Origin: Propionibacteriales bacterium
Lineage (GTDB): Bacteria > Actinomycetota > Actinomycetes > Propionibacteriales > Nocardioidaceae
Length of the DNA stretch: 64,000 nt
Assembly: GCA_026392455.1 (NCBI GenBank)
Contig: JAPLCB010000003.1
Location: 1 to 64,000, forward strand
Direction of reading: 5' to 3'
The notes under the pieces are model-generated. The model worked only from the letters and a program-made list of their open reading frames with translations, was not told the origin of the DNA and did not search any database. Shown here one piece after another: positions 41,549 to 50,699 of the stretch (position 1 is the first letter of the stretch; each line of letters starts with the position of its first letter). A program made the position numbers and the translations under genes.

Positions 41549-41651
41549 GGGCCAACATTAGTGGGCTCGAGGGCACTACGGCTGAGTCCGAGTCGCCGAT
41601 AAGGGATATTATGTCAATCAATAGAGGGTCGACCCCGGCTGCCACCCCTGC

Positions 41652-42995
41652 TCAGTCCTGCCCCAGCCTGCGCCACTGACGAGCGGCAGCGACCAGGATC
41701 AACGCGACCCCGGCGCCGATCGCGACCGTCCACCCTGGGTGGACGTCGTAGTCGGTGGTGGCGAGGCCCGAGTCGACGACCGACGGGACCGAGGGCGGTT
41801 CCGGCGCCGGCGCCGGCGGGACCGGCGGCTCAACGACCGGCTCCGGGTCGGTCGGCGGGATCCCTCCGACCGGAACCTTGACCGTGGCGTGGTCGATGTC
41901 CGGCAGGGTCACCGTGAAGGAGCCGATCTCGACGGCCGGCTTACCGGGCAGTGCCGGCAGGGTCAGGTGCAGACTCAGCCCGATGCCGGCACCGGTCGCC
42001 CGGGCGTAGGTACCGTCCGGAGACGACTCGCAATGCGACTGACCCAGGAATCGGGCGTCGAGGTAGCCCAGACCACCGGGCAGCTCGATCCGCTTCCCCT
42101 GGGAGATCGGGAGCGAGAAGCGCTTGTCCTTGAACGCCACGTTCAGGAGATCCGGAACGACGTAGCTGCACCCAGCTCCCCCCTGCTTCCCGGTCGCCCA
42201 GACCCGTGAACCGGCAGTGTCCTTCGCACTCCCGGTGTCATGGTTGGCCAGGCCCAGGGTCACGCCGCCGTTGTCCGCGCCGCCGAAGATCTGCAGAGCT
42301 GCGAGCCCACCGGTACCGCTCGCGGTCAGACCGTGGGTTCCGTCAGGGTTTCGGCTCGTGCCAGCCTGCGTGTGGACCCGCAGGGTCTGGACCGAGACCA
42401 CCGGGTGCCCCAGCAGCTTCGGAAGCGTGTCCTTCAACCCGCCCAGCTTGCTGCTCAGGTCCAGGATGTCCAGGCTCGCCGTGTCCCCCACGGCCTCGGT
42501 CAGCACCTGCCCGGGAGCGAGCCGTGTGAACGCGCCCTCCCAACGGGCCATCGTTTCGCCCTTGATGAGGGAGCCGCTCACGATCGGCGCCAGCGACACC
42601 GGCAGCAGGGTGGCACTGGCCGGTCCCGACGGGACCGGGGCCGTGGACTGCACGTACTTCTTCGACAGCTGGTGACCCGCGAGGGCTCCCACGACCAGGT
42701 CCCCGCGCGACCCGGACTTCGTACCGTCCGGCACCGCGAAGCCGTTGAGGGTGCGGACGCCGGCCGACCGGACCGCCGAGTCCAGCTCGCCGAGCGAGAG
42801 CCGCCCGGACAGGAGGTTCGCCTTCTTCCCGGCACCGAAGACGTCGCCGCCGATCGAGCCTTCGATCGTGGCGTACTGGCCTTCGACCTCGGCGTAGAAC
42901 TCCCCTGACGACGCGGCCTGCGATCCGTCGAACCGGACCACGCTCGATGCGGCCAGGATCCCGAGGACGATTCCTGCTCTGACCAGTTGTCTCAT
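41652..42995 (-). CDS. Cell-surface protein with C-terminal membrane anchor
   Basis: 447 residues, no assigned function. A signal peptide (1-28, cleavage near GSQA) precedes a mostly beta-rich extracellular region with repeated Gly/Ser/Leu-rich stretches. A Pro/Glu/Val-rich wall-spanning linker (about 370-405) follows, then a membrane helix (about 420-438) and a short basic tail. This layout resembles sortase-type or membrane-anchored surface proteins, but I see no LPXTG motif. ATG at 42995 has AGAAGG seven bases upstream. It is the only gene of its transcription unit. Confidence 0.7.
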   Translation of the reverse strand: MRQLVRAGIVLGILAASSVVRFDGSQAASSGEFYAEVEGQYATIEGSIGGDVFGAGKKANLLSGRLSLGELDSAVRSAGVRTLNGFAVPDGTKSGSRGDLVVGALAGHQLSKKYVQSTAPVPSGPASATLLPVSLAPIVSGSLIKGETMARWEGAFTRLAPGQVLTEAVGDTASLDILDLSSKLGGLKDTLPKLLGHPVVSVQTLRVHTQAGTSRNPDGTHGLTASGTGGLAALQIFGGADNGGVTLGLANHDTGSAKDTAGSRVWATGKQGGAGCSYVVPDLLNVAFKDKRFSLPISQGKRIELPGGLGYLDARFLGQSHCESSPDGTYARATGAGIGLSLHLTLPALPGKPAVEIGSFTVTLPDIDHATVKVPVGGIPPTDPEPVVEPPVPPAPAPEPPSVPSVVDSGLATTDYDVHPGWTVAIGAGVALILVAAARQWRRLGQD

Positions 42996-43086
42996 GACGC
43001 CTTCTCTCGTGTCTCACCCACGGAGCGACCGAGTTCGCTCCTGCCTGGGAAACACGGTCAGCACGTCGTCATCACGCGACAACCGG

Positions 43087-43428
43087 CTAAGACTTTTCGC
43101 CCTCGATCGCCTCGGCGATCCGCTTGATCCGGTTCAGCCGCGCGTCCCAGGCACTGCCGACCGCGGACAGCTGGGCCACCGCCCGACCGAGCTGGTCGTC
43201 GTCCACCCGGTAGCGCCGCTCGCGTCCGGAGACCTCGACCCGGACCAGACCGGACCGCTCGAGCACGACGAGGTGCTTGGCGACGGCCTGCCTGGTGACC
43301 GGAAGACTGCCGCTCAGCGAGGTCGCCGTACCGGCCCCGGCCGCTAGCAGCAGGTCGAGCATCCGTCGTCGGGTCGGATCTCCCAGGGCGGACCAGAGAT
43401 CGTCGTCGATGGCCAGTGGCGACGTCAT
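43087..43428 (-). CDS. ArsR-family winged-helix regulator
   Basis: 113 residues. The winged HTH spans residues 10-85 (LSGSLPVTRQAVAKHLVVLERSGLV as recognition region). No cysteine metal site of the SmtB/ArsR type is seen, so it is probably of the non-metal subgroup that pairs with AHSA1-type proteins. The ATG overlaps the AHSA1 stop by four bases. It is expected to bind the twin palindromes at 43901-43960 and repress its own operon. Confidence 0.92.
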   Translation of the reverse strand: MTSPLAIDDDLWSALGDPTRRRMLDLLLAAGAGTATSLSGSLPVTRQAVAKHLVVLERSGLVRVEVSGRERRYRVDDDQLGRAVAQLSAVGSAWDARLNRIKRIAEAIEGEKS

Positions 43429-43880
43429 CGCGTGACGACCACCGATGCCGCGTACGCCGGAAGGCGTCCCAGGAAGTGGTCCCAGCCGGACTCGTGGTCC
43501 TGGTACTCGGCCAGGACGCGCTCGTCGTCGAGATCCCGGTCGTCGAAGCCGGACTCCACCATCGTCAGGACCGTTCCGCTCCCCGACGGCTCGAGCTCGA
43601 ACCGCACCAGCAACGAGTTCTTCGCGGTCGGCACGCTACCGATCTCCTGGGTCCACCGGAACGCGAACAGGCGGAACGGCGTGGCCTCGACCACCGAGAT
43701 ACCGACCTTCTTCCCACCCTGGCTGCAGTCCCCGAAGCGCAGGTAACCCGCCGCGTCCGGTGCGAACGACGCCTCGTCGGGCCACCACTGCTCGAGGTGC
43801 TGCGGACTGCTGACGACGTCGAACACGATCTCCGGCGTCGCTTCGATGTGGACCTCGCGGATCAGGGTCTGGGGTGTCAT
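43425..43880 (-). CDS. AHSA1/SRPBCC-family protein
   Basis: 151 residues, helix-grip fold of the Aha1 C-terminal type (HIEATPEIVFDVVSSPQHLEQWWP; FRWTQEIG; GWDHFLGRLPAY). The ligand is unknown. ATG at 43880 is preferred over an upstream start because GAGGA lies five bases before it. Forms an operon with the ArsR regulator, with the AHSA1 gene first, a very common pair in actinobacteria. Confidence 0.9.
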   Translation of the reverse strand: MTPQTLIREVHIEATPEIVFDVVSSPQHLEQWWPDEASFAPDAAGYLRFGDCSQGGKKVGISVVEATPFRLFAFRWTQEIGSVPTAKNSLLVRFELEPSGSGTVLTMVESGFDDRDLDDERVLAEYQDHESGWDHFLGRLPAYAASVVVTR

Positions 43881-43900
43881 GGCTTCCTCGTCGTCTCGTA

Positions 43901-43960
43901 GCAACCTTTAGTTGCACATCACCGTAGCCCGAGGATTCCCTTTGCGCAACCTTTAGTTGC
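43901..43960 (-). promoter_or_regulatory. Promoter of the AHSA1-ArsR operon with twin operators
   Basis: The 15-mer GCAACCTTTAGTTGC occurs identically at 43901-43915 and 43946-43960, centres 45 bp apart; its arms GCAAC/GTTGC are inverted repeats. On the minus strand TTGCGC (43949-43944), a 17-base spacer and TACGGT (43926-43921) form a promoter. Site two overlaps the -35 and site one the expected start point, an ideal placement for repression by ArsR. The esterase gene on the other strand begins 32 bp away and may respond too. Confidence 0.8.
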
Positions 43961-43992
43961 ACCATCCGATTGCGACCTGACAGCGAACTCAG

Positions 43993-44895
43993 GTGGTGGG
44001 ACTCATCCTGGACGCACGCGCCTACCTGATGCAGAAGAGCGCCCCGCTCACGGTCCGCTACGGCGAGGCGCACCGGTACAGCGGCTCCGACCTCGCTCCC
44101 CCGCGCTCGATCAGGGTGCCGACCCGTCACGGCCGGGTCCGCTGCGACGTCTACCAGCCCGCTGACCGAGGTACCTCGCTCCCGGCGTACGTGCACTTCC
44201 ACGGCGGCGCGTTCGTGATGCGCTACCCGGCCATGGACGACTTCTTCGCCCGGATCGTCGCGGCCGAGCTGGGCGCCGTGGTGATCAACGTCGACTACGA
44301 CGTGGCGCCGCAGAAGCGGTTCCCGGTCGCTCAGGAGCAGTGCCACGACGTCAGTGCCTGGGTAGCCACGAACCCCGAGGAGCTCGGCATCGATCCGCTC
44401 CGGGTTGCACTCGGCGGCTTCAGCGCCGGTGGGAACCTCGCCGCCTCGGCCGCACTCCAGGCGCGCGACCTCGGCTCGTTCACACCGGTCTGCCAGCTGC
44501 TGGGCGTGCCGTCCCTCGACGTCGCCGAACCGACCACGGCCAAGCACGCGGCGATCCCCCACCCGATGCTCACCGCCGGGCTGCTCGACCTGGTCCGGGC
44601 GACCTACTTCCGCGACGTGGCTGCCCGCAGCTCGCCGTACGCGTCCCCGCTGCGCGCCGCGTCGCTGGCGGGACTGCCTCCGGCCATCGTCGTGACGGCC
44701 GAGTACGACCTGCTCCGAGCCGAGGGCGACCGGTACGCCGACCGGATGCGCACCGAGGGGGTCGAGGTGCTGCACCACGTCGTGCGCGGCGCCGACCACT
44801 ACTTCCTCGAGGCCGGTCCGGCCGGAGCCAGGAGCACCTTGAACCTGATCGTCGAGGGCCTCGGTGCGCACCTCGAACAACGGAACTCCAGGTAA
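43993..44895 (+). CDS. Alpha/beta-hydrolase (HSL-type esterase)
   Basis: 300 residues, hormone-sensitive-lipase family. HFHGGAF supplies the oxyanion hole, GFSAGGN the nucleophilic Ser, EYDLL the catalytic Asp and ADHYF the His. The first residues (LDARAYLMQKSAPLTVRYG) form the usual cap helix. Probably hydrolyses short- to medium-chain carboxylic esters in the cytoplasm. Two GTG codons (43993, 43996) could start it. Divergent from the ArsR operon and possibly under the same operators. Confidence 0.88.
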   Translation: MVGLILDARAYLMQKSAPLTVRYGEAHRYSGSDLAPPRSIRVPTRHGRVRCDVYQPADRGTSLPAYVHFHGGAFVMRYPAMDDFFARIVAAELGAVVINVDYDVAPQKRFPVAQEQCHDVSAWVATNPEELGIDPLRVALGGFSAGGNLAASAALQARDLGSFTPVCQLLGVPSLDVAEPTTAKHAAIPHPMLTAGLLDLVRATYFRDVAARSSPYASPLRAASLAGLPPAIVVTAEYDLLRAEGDRYADRMRTEGVEVLHHVVRGADHYFLEAGPAGARSTLNLIVEGLGAHLEQRNSR

Positions 44896-44901
44896 CTGCC
44901 A

Positions 44902-44916
44902 GCGACAATATGTCGC
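44902..44916. promoter_or_regulatory. Short inverted repeat GCGACA-ATA-TGTCGC
   Basis: Six-base arms with a 3-base centre, seven bases after the esterase stop and 30 bp before the -35 of the aldo/keto reductase. It may be a weak terminator or an operator for that gene. Confidence 0.35.
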
Positions 44917-44945
44917 ACAAGTCCGGAATCATCCCCGCGAATCCA

Positions 44946-44973
44946 TTACATCGGCACGCAATCTCGCTAGGGT
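44946..44973 (+). promoter_or_regulatory. Likely promoter of the aldo/keto reductase gene
   Basis: TTACAT (44946-44951) and TAGGGT (44968-44973), separated by 16 bases, about 90 bases before the ATG at 45064. The gene thus has a leader, unlike many neighbours. Confidence 0.5.
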
Positions 44974-45063
44974 TGCCCCCAAGCCCGGCCTCTGGGGAGA
45001 AGTGCACGACGAAGGGGTCGCGTGTTCCGTGTTGTTGCCCGCGAGCAGAAACGTGAGAGTTTG

Positions 45064-45900
45064 ATGGAAATTCCGATTTACGACCTCAACGACGGCACCG
45101 AGCTGCCCGCAGTCGGCTTCGGCACGACCGGCCTCCAGGGCGCCGACGGCCTCGAAGCCATCCTCAGCGCCATCGAGTCCGGCTACCGCCTGATCGACAC
45201 CGCCGTGAACTACGGCAACGAGATGACCGTCGGCGAAGCGATCCGTCGCTCCGGCGTCGCACGTCCCGAGTTCCGCGTCACCAGCAAGCTGCCGGGGCGC
45301 CACCACGCCTACGACGACGCGATCGTCTCGACTCACGAGTCGCTGGGCCGTCTCGGTCTCGACCACATCGACCTGCACCTGATCCACTGGCCGAACCCGA
45401 AGCGCGACGAGTACAGCGAAGCGTGGCGGGCCCTGGTCGACCTGCAGCGCGACGGTCTGGTGACCACCATCGGCGTCTCGAACTTCACCGCCGAGCACCT
45501 CGACCGGATCATGGACACCAGCGGCGTGGTCCCCGCGGTGAACCAGATCGAGATGCACCCGTACTTCCCGCAGGAGGAGCTCCGGGCGGTCCACGACTCG
45601 CTCGGGATCCGGACGATCGCGTGGAGCCCGTTGGCCCGCGCGAAGGCGGTCTTCGAGGAGGACGCCGTCCGCAACGCTGCCGAGGCGCACGGCGTCTCGC
45701 CGGCCCAGGTCGTCCTGCGCTGGCACTTCCAGCTCGGCTCGGTCCCGATCCCGCTGACGACCAAGCCCGAGCACCAGCTCGCCAACGGCGACATCTTCGA
45801 GTTCGAGCTCAGCGACGACGAGATCAACGCCATCTCGGCGCTGGGCCGCGAGGACGGTCGCCTCTTCGACGCCGACCCCAACGAGCACTACGAGATGTGA
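45064..45900 (+). CDS. Aldo/keto reductase
   Basis: 278 residues, NADPH-dependent TIM-barrel reductase of the 2,5-diketo-gluconate-reductase-like group. Catalytic tetrad: Asp and Tyr in LIDTAVNYGNE, Lys in VTSKLPG, His in LHLIHWPNP. The coenzyme loop is IPLTTKPEHQLANG near the end; the family usually has IPKS here, so binding may be altered. ATG at 45064 is preferred over an upstream start at 45022 because the conserved first strand begins just after it. Confidence 0.93.
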   Translation: MEIPIYDLNDGTELPAVGFGTTGLQGADGLEAILSAIESGYRLIDTAVNYGNEMTVGEAIRRSGVARPEFRVTSKLPGRHHAYDDAIVSTHESLGRLGLDHIDLHLIHWPNPKRDEYSEAWRALVDLQRDGLVTTIGVSNFTAEHLDRIMDTSGVVPAVNQIEMHPYFPQEELRAVHDSLGIRTIAWSPLARAKAVFEEDAVRNAAEAHGVSPAQVVLRWHFQLGSVPIPLTTKPEHQLANGDIFEFELSDDEINAISALGREDGRLFDADPNEHYEM

Positions 45901-45933
45901 TCGGGCCCCGGTCACGGGGACGCTGAACGTGAA

Positions 45934-45965
45934 GAAGGACCGCCTGCTCCAGCAGGCGGTCCTTC
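45934..45965. terminator. Bidirectional terminator hairpin
   Basis: A perfect inverted repeat of 15 bases per arm (GAAGGACCGCCTGCT and its complement) with CC at the centre lies between the convergent aldo/keto reductase and OsmC genes, 33 bases after the first stop and 9 bases before the second. The AAG/CTT edges give short A and T runs on both sides. It is the strongest hairpin in the window. Confidence 0.9.
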
Positions 45966-45974
45966 TGCGTACCA

Positions 45975-46415
45975 CTAGTCCGCGTCGGCCCGGAGCATCT
46001 CGACCGGTGTCGGGAGGGCGACGGTCCGGCTCACCGTGCAGAGCCGGTCGCGGGACTGCTCGATGGATCGCTGGAGCACCGCCCGGGCTGCGTCCCCGGC
46101 CTCGCCGCCCGGGAACTCGACGTCGAAGACCAGTCGCAGGTTGGTGAGGTGGTTGCCGTCGTCGTCGCGGACCTTGTCGCCCTCGGCGTGCACGTCGAAG
46201 GAGACCGGCTGCGCACGCTTCCCGGTGATCAGGTCGACGTCGATCGCACTGCACCCGGCGATCGCGGCCAGGAGCAGCTCGACCGGGGTGAAGTCGGGGT
46301 CGTGGCCACTGCCGACCGGCAGGACCCCGCCGCGTCGGTTGGTGGCCTTGTACCTGCCCTCACCGATCCGGGTGAGCTCGACGGAACGAAGGGACTCGGA
46401 GGCTTCCTGGGTCAT
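45975..46415 (-). CDS. OsmC-family peroxiredoxin-like protein
   Basis: 146 residues, YhfA/OsmC type. The two redox cysteines are in AGCSAID (helix start) and RLCTVSRT; both are conserved and would reduce organic hydroperoxides. The remaining fold has the strands NLRLVFDVEFPG and the central helix. ATG at 46415 follows GACGCT at 6 nt, a weak match to the leaderless -10 box. Divergent from sbcD. Confidence 0.92.
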   Translation of the reverse strand: MTQEASESLRSVELTRIGEGRYKATNRRGGVLPVGSGHDPDFTPVELLLAAIAGCSAIDVDLITGKRAQPVSFDVHAEGDKVRDDDGNHLTNLRLVFDVEFPGGEAGDAARAVLQRSIEQSRDRLCTVSRTVALPTPVEMLRADAD

Positions 46416-46500
46416 GGGACCAGCGTCCCACGAAGGTGTTCGCGACCACCTCCCGGCGTGTGGAGCGCCCTTTGTCGGCGGGTTCTCCTAGCGTGGGGAC

Positions 46501-47655
46501 GTGCGCATCCTCCATACGTCTGACTGGCACCTGGGACGTCAGTTCCACGGTCACTCGATGCTCACCCACCAGGCCGCGTACGTCGACCACCTGCTGGCGA
46601 CGATCGACGAGCGCGAGGTCGACGTGGTGCTCGTCGCCGGCGACGTCTACGACCGGGCGCTGCCGCCGGTGGACGCGGTCGCCCTGGCCGACGACGCCTT
46701 CGCCCGACTGGCAGCGTCCCGCGCTCGGGTCGTCATCACCAGCGGCAACCACGACTCCGCGCAGCGCCTCGGCTTCAACGCCCGCCTCGCCGACGCCGCC
46801 GGGTTCCACCTGCGGACCCACCTCGACCGGGTCGACGAACCGGTCCTCGTCGACGACGAGCACGGCACCGTCGCGATCTACCCGCTCCCCTACCTGGAGC
46901 CCGACCACGTCAAGCGGGCGTGGGACCTGTCCACCCGGTCGCACCAGGCCGCGCTCACCGAGGCGATGCGCCGGGTTCGGGTGGACCTGGCGGCCCGCCC
47001 CGGCGCGCGTTCGGTCGTCCTCGCGCACGCGTTCGTGATGGGCGGCATCACCAGCGACAGCGAGCGCGACATCGCCGTCGGCGGTGTGTCCGCCGTGGGT
47101 ACCGACGTCTTCGACGGCATCGACTACGTCGCGCTGGGCCACCTGCACGGGCGCCACACCCTGACCGAGTCGATCCGTTACTCCGGATCACCGTTGGCCT
47201 ACTCGTTCTCCGAGGCCGACCACCTCAAGGGCAGCTGGCTGGTCGATCTCGATGCCGACGGTCTGCACGGCGCGGAGTTCGTCGCAGCCCCGGTCCCGCG
47301 GCGCCTGGTCACGATCCGCGGCCACCTCGACGACCTGCTCCACGACCCGGGCCACGCCGTGGCCGAGGACGCCTGGGTGCAGGCAACGCTGACCGACGCG
47401 GTCCGGCCGTTGCAGGCGATGGCGCGGCTGCAGGTGCGGTTCCCGCACGTGGTGGCGTTGCAGTTCGCCCCGCCCGAGGCAGCCGACCGGGCGGGCCGTG
47501 CTGCCACCGCGGGCCGGTCGGACCACGAGATCGCCCTCGCCTTCGTCGCCGAGATCCGCGGCACCCCCGCCACCGAGGCCGAGTCGGACCTGCTCCGGGA
47601 CGCGTGCGAGGCCTGCAGCGGGGACCACGAAGGCGACCACAAGGTCGGTGCCTGA
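46501..47655 (+). CDS. sbcD: Exonuclease SbcD (Mre11-like)
   Basis: Nuclease subunit of SbcCD, which cuts hairpins and DNA ends during repair; 384 residues. Phosphoesterase motifs: HTSDWHLGRQFHG, VLVAGDVYDRALPP, SGNHDS, VLAHAFV and ALGHLHGRH. GTG at 46501 lies 6 nt after TAGCGT (46489-46494). It overlaps sbcC by one base (TGATG), so the two are co-translated. Confidence 0.95.
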   Translation: MRILHTSDWHLGRQFHGHSMLTHQAAYVDHLLATIDEREVDVVLVAGDVYDRALPPVDAVALADDAFARLAASRARVVITSGNHDSAQRLGFNARLADAAGFHLRTHLDRVDEPVLVDDEHGTVAIYPLPYLEPDHVKRAWDLSTRSHQAALTEAMRRVRVDLAARPGARSVVLAHAFVMGGITSDSERDIAVGGVSAVGTDVFDGIDYVALGHLHGRHTLTESIRYSGSPLAYSFSEADHLKGSWLVDLDADGLHGAEFVAAPVPRRLVTIRGHLDDLLHDPGHAVAEDAWVQATLTDAVRPLQAMARLQVRFPHVVALQFAPPEAADRAGRAATAGRSDHEIALAFVAEIRGTPATEAESDLLRDACEACSGDHEGDHKVGA

Positions 47656-50600
47656 TGAGACTCCACCAGCTGAGCATCACGGCGTTCGGGCCCTTCGCCG
47701 AGCAGGTCACCGTCGACTTCGACGCGCTCTCCGAGGCCGGTCTGTTCCTCCTCACCGGCGCGACCGGTGCGGGCAAGACCAGTGTCCTGGACGCGGTCTG
47801 CTTCGCGCTCTACGGTCAGGTCCCCGGCGACCGGGCCGGCGCCAAGCACCTGCGCAGCGATCACGCACCGGCTGACCTGGCTCCCGAGGTCGTCCTCCGG
47901 CTCGGCGTCGGCGAACGCGAGTTCCGCTTCAGCCGGTCGCCCGCCTGGATGCGCCCCAAGCTCCGCGGCCGCGGCGAGACGAAGGTCCAGGCCCACGTCC
48001 TGGTCGAGGAGCTCGTCGACGGCCGCTGGTCGGTGCTGACCAACCGCCTCGACGACGCAGGACTGCTGGTCACCGACCTTCTCGGGATGTCGAGCACCCA
48101 GTTCACCCAGGTCGCGATGCTCCCCCAGGGTCGGTTCCAGGCGTTCCTGCGCGCAACCTCCGCCGAGCGCCACAGCGTCCTGCAACAACTCTTCCGCACC
48201 GACCGGTTCGAGCGGATCGAGGCCTGGATGGTCGAGCGCCGCACCCGGAGCCGCCGCGCGAGCGAAGCCGCTGGTGACGAGGTGCTCGAGATCGTCAACC
48301 GGTTCCAGGAGGCCTCCGGGACCGACCTCGAGCCGGCCTGGATCGACGACCTGGCCACGGCCTCCGCCTCGGGCGACCTGGAGCGCTGGGCGCTCCAGCT
48401 GAGCTCTGCCGCGGCTGTCGACGAGGCCGCCGCAGTGGCAGCGGCTGCTTCCGCGGACCACCTCCAGACCACCGCGGCTGAACGGCTCGCGGCCGGCGTG
48501 CGCACCACCGAGCTGCGGACCAGGGCCGCCGCGGCTGCTGCGGTGCTGGATGCTGGGGCTCACCGTGCCGCGGATCTCGACGCAGCCCGCCGCCGACTGG
48601 CCGACCACCAGCGTGCAGTACCGCTGACCGAGCTGGCGGCTGCCCAGCGCACTGCACGCCACGCCGCCGACCGCGCCGCCGAGCGGTGGGCTGCTCGCAG
48701 CGAGCTGCTCGGTCCGCTGCTGCCGATCGACTTCGGTCGCGACGACCTGGCTTCCGCCCAGCGCGCGGCCCGGGACGCGCACACGTTGGCCGTCGGCTTC
48801 GCACCCCGCGAGGCTGCCCACCGCGCGGCGCGCGCCGAGCTCGGGGCGATCCAGACCCAGCTGCAGTCGCTGGAGGCCGGCGTCGCCGAGCTCGAGCTCA
48901 TCCTCAAGGAGATCCCCGGGGTGATCACCGACGCCGTCGCCGCGGTCCACGAGGCTCGCGCCGCTGCCGCCCGGCACCCGATCGTCGCAGCCCGGGCGGA
49001 CCGACTGGAGATCCTGCTCGCGGCAGCCCGCCGGGCGGAGCTGATCAGTCTCGAGATCGTCGCTGCCCGGACCGACGTCCTCGCAGCGACCGAAGCAGCG
49101 CAGAGCGCCAAGGAGAACTACCTCGACCTGCGCGAAGCCCGGATCAACGGGATGGCCGGCGAGCTGGCGGGCAAGCTCGCCAGCGGCTGCTTCTGCCCGG
49201 TCTGCGGGAGCGCCAGCCACCCGGCCCCGGCCGAGAGGTCCGCCAACAGCGTCGGCCGCGCCGACGAGGACCAGGCCCGGAAGGTTCTCGACGACGCCGA
49301 GTTCTTCTTGCAGACCCAGCAGGTCGGTCTCGCCACCCTCGAGGGCGAGCTGTCCCACCTCGACCAGCAGCTCGCCGGCACCGTGCGCGACGGGCTCGCC
49401 GCGGGCCTCGCCGCCGCTCGCGACGAGGCCGAGCGCCTCGAACCACTCGTCGCCGCGCTCGACGTCCTGGTCGGACGGGAGGCCGACTGCCGGCAGGAGC
49501 AGCAGCGCGCAGAAGCAGACCTGCGCACGGCACTCCTCGACCGTGCCCGGCTACGCGGACAAGCCGACCAGCAGGTCGCCACCATCACGGTGATCGACGA
49601 GGAGTGGGACCGGTTGCTCTCGGTCCCCGGCGCCGGCGCCGACGAGGACCCGGCGATGGGGCTCTCCAGCCTGGTCGACCTACGTCGTCGACGGGCTGAC
49701 CTGCTCGAGGTTGCGCTGACCGATCTCGACGCCTGCGCCGCCGCTGCAGCGCAGGCTGACGACCTGACCCACCAGGTGGCCCGCGCGGCGGTGGACGCCG
49801 GGTTCGCCGGTGCGGAGTCGGCGCTCAGCGCACTGCTGGACGACGAGCAGCACCTGGCACTCCAGGTCGAGGTCCGCGAGGCCGAGGAAGCCAACCGCGC
49901 CGCGGCGGCCACCCTGGCCGAGCCGGCGGTGGTCGCCGCGCTCGCCGGGTCCGCGCCTGCTCTGGATCAGCTCCGCACCGATCACCAGGCAGCGGCTGCC
50001 GCCGGTCGTCGTGCGGTCGCCGCGCTCGCCGCGGCCTCGACGCGCCGCGCCCGGCTCGGCGAGCTCAGCCAGGAGCTCAAGGCCCGGGTGGACGCCTGGA
50101 CGCCGCTCCAGGACGAGTACCGCACCGTCGCCGACCTGACGTCCTTCGTCGAGGGCAAGAGCGTCGACAACGTCCAGCGGATGCGGTTGGCGGCGTACGT
50201 CCTCGCCGAGAGGCTGCGTCAGGTCGTCGATGCCGCCAACGAGCGACTGGTGGCGATGACCGACCAACGGTACGCGCTGGAGCACACCGACGACCGCGGC
50301 TACGGGGAGCAGCGCGGCGGCCTGAGCCTGCGGGTCCGCGACGACTGGAACGGGGTGCACCGCGATCCGGCGACCCTGTCCGGGGGTGAGACCTTCGTGG
50401 TGTCGCTGGCGCTGGCGCTCGGCCTGGCCGACACCGTGGCGCACGAGGCCGGGGGCACCGACATCGACACCCTCTTCATCGACGAAGGCTTCGGCTCTCT
50501 GGACGCCGACACCCTCGAGGACGTGATGGACACGCTCGACAGCCTCCGCGACGGCGGCCGTGTGGTCGGCCTGGTCAGCCACGTCCCGGAGCTGCGCAGC

Positions 50601-50675
50601 CGCATCACCACCCAGCTCGAGGTGACCAAGGGCCGTTCGGGATCCCAGGTCCGCACCACCGTGTCACCGGGCTGA
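47655..50675 (+). CDS. sbcC: Exonuclease SbcC (Rad50-like ATPase)
   Basis: SMC-like partner of SbcD, 1,006 residues. Walker A GATGAGKTS near residue 38; long Ala/Glu/Arg-rich coiled coils fill about 180-860 and are interrupted by the zinc hook CPVC near 513-516 (FCPVCGSASHP). The signature LSGGE and Walker B TLFIDEGFGSLD lie near the C-terminus. Dimerisation through the hook clamps DNA. Its coiled coils have an unusually high alanine content, reflecting GC bias. Confidence 0.95.
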   Translation: MRLHQLSITAFGPFAEQVTVDFDALSEAGLFLLTGATGAGKTSVLDAVCFALYGQVPGDRAGAKHLRSDHAPADLAPEVVLRLGVGEREFRFSRSPAWMRPKLRGRGETKVQAHVLVEELVDGRWSVLTNRLDDAGLLVTDLLGMSSTQFTQVAMLPQGRFQAFLRATSAERHSVLQQLFRTDRFERIEAWMVERRTRSRRASEAAGDEVLEIVNRFQEASGTDLEPAWIDDLATASASGDLERWALQLSSAAAVDEAAAVAAAASADHLQTTAAERLAAGVRTTELRTRAAAAAAVLDAGAHRAADLDAARRRLADHQRAVPLTELAAAQRTARHAADRAAERWAARSELLGPLLPIDFGRDDLASAQRAARDAHTLAVGFAPREAAHRAARAELGAIQTQLQSLEAGVAELELILKEIPGVITDAVAAVHEARAAAARHPIVAARADRLEILLAAARRAELISLEIVAARTDVLAATEAAQSAKENYLDLREARINGMAGELAGKLASGCFCPVCGSASHPAPAERSANSVGRADEDQARKVLDDAEFFLQTQQVGLATLEGELSHLDQQLAGTVRDGLAAGLAAARDEAERLEPLVAALDVLVGREADCRQEQQRAEADLRTALLDRARLRGQADQQVATITVIDEEWDRLLSVPGAGADEDPAMGLSSLVDLRRRRADLLEVALTDLDACAAAAAQADDLTHQVARAAVDAGFAGAESALSALLDDEQHLALQVEVREAEEANRAAAATLAEPAVVAALAGSAPALDQLRTDHQAAAAAGRRAVAALAAASTRRARLGELSQELKARVDAWTPLQDEYRTVADLTSFVEGKSVDNVQRMRLAAYVLAERLRQVVDAANERLVAMTDQRYALEHTDDRGYGEQRGGLSLRVRDDWNGVHRDPATLSGGETFVVSLALALGLADTVAHEAGGTDIDTLFIDEGFGSLDADTLEDVMDTLDSLRDGGRVVGLVSHVPELRSRITTQLEVTKGRSGSQVRTTVSPG

Positions 50676-50699
50676 AGCGCCGGTGAGTAGGGTCGGTGC

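Noticed and set aside
41234-41617. The 9-mer TTATGTCAA at 41234-41242 and 41609-41617 as a target-site duplication of a small mobile element
   Set aside because: No terminal inverted repeats are visible inside the copies and no transposase; the enclosed small membrane gene has a typical local promoter.
41652-42995. Sortase-anchored LPXTG/LAXTG surface protein
   Set aside because: Signal peptide, linker, membrane helix and basic tail are there, but no sorting pentapeptide was found before the helix.
45053-45066. GAGAGTTTGATGG resembles the 5' end of 16S rRNA
   Set aside because: Only about a dozen bases match, and they form the ribosome-binding region and start of an aldo/keto reductase gene; no rRNA follows.
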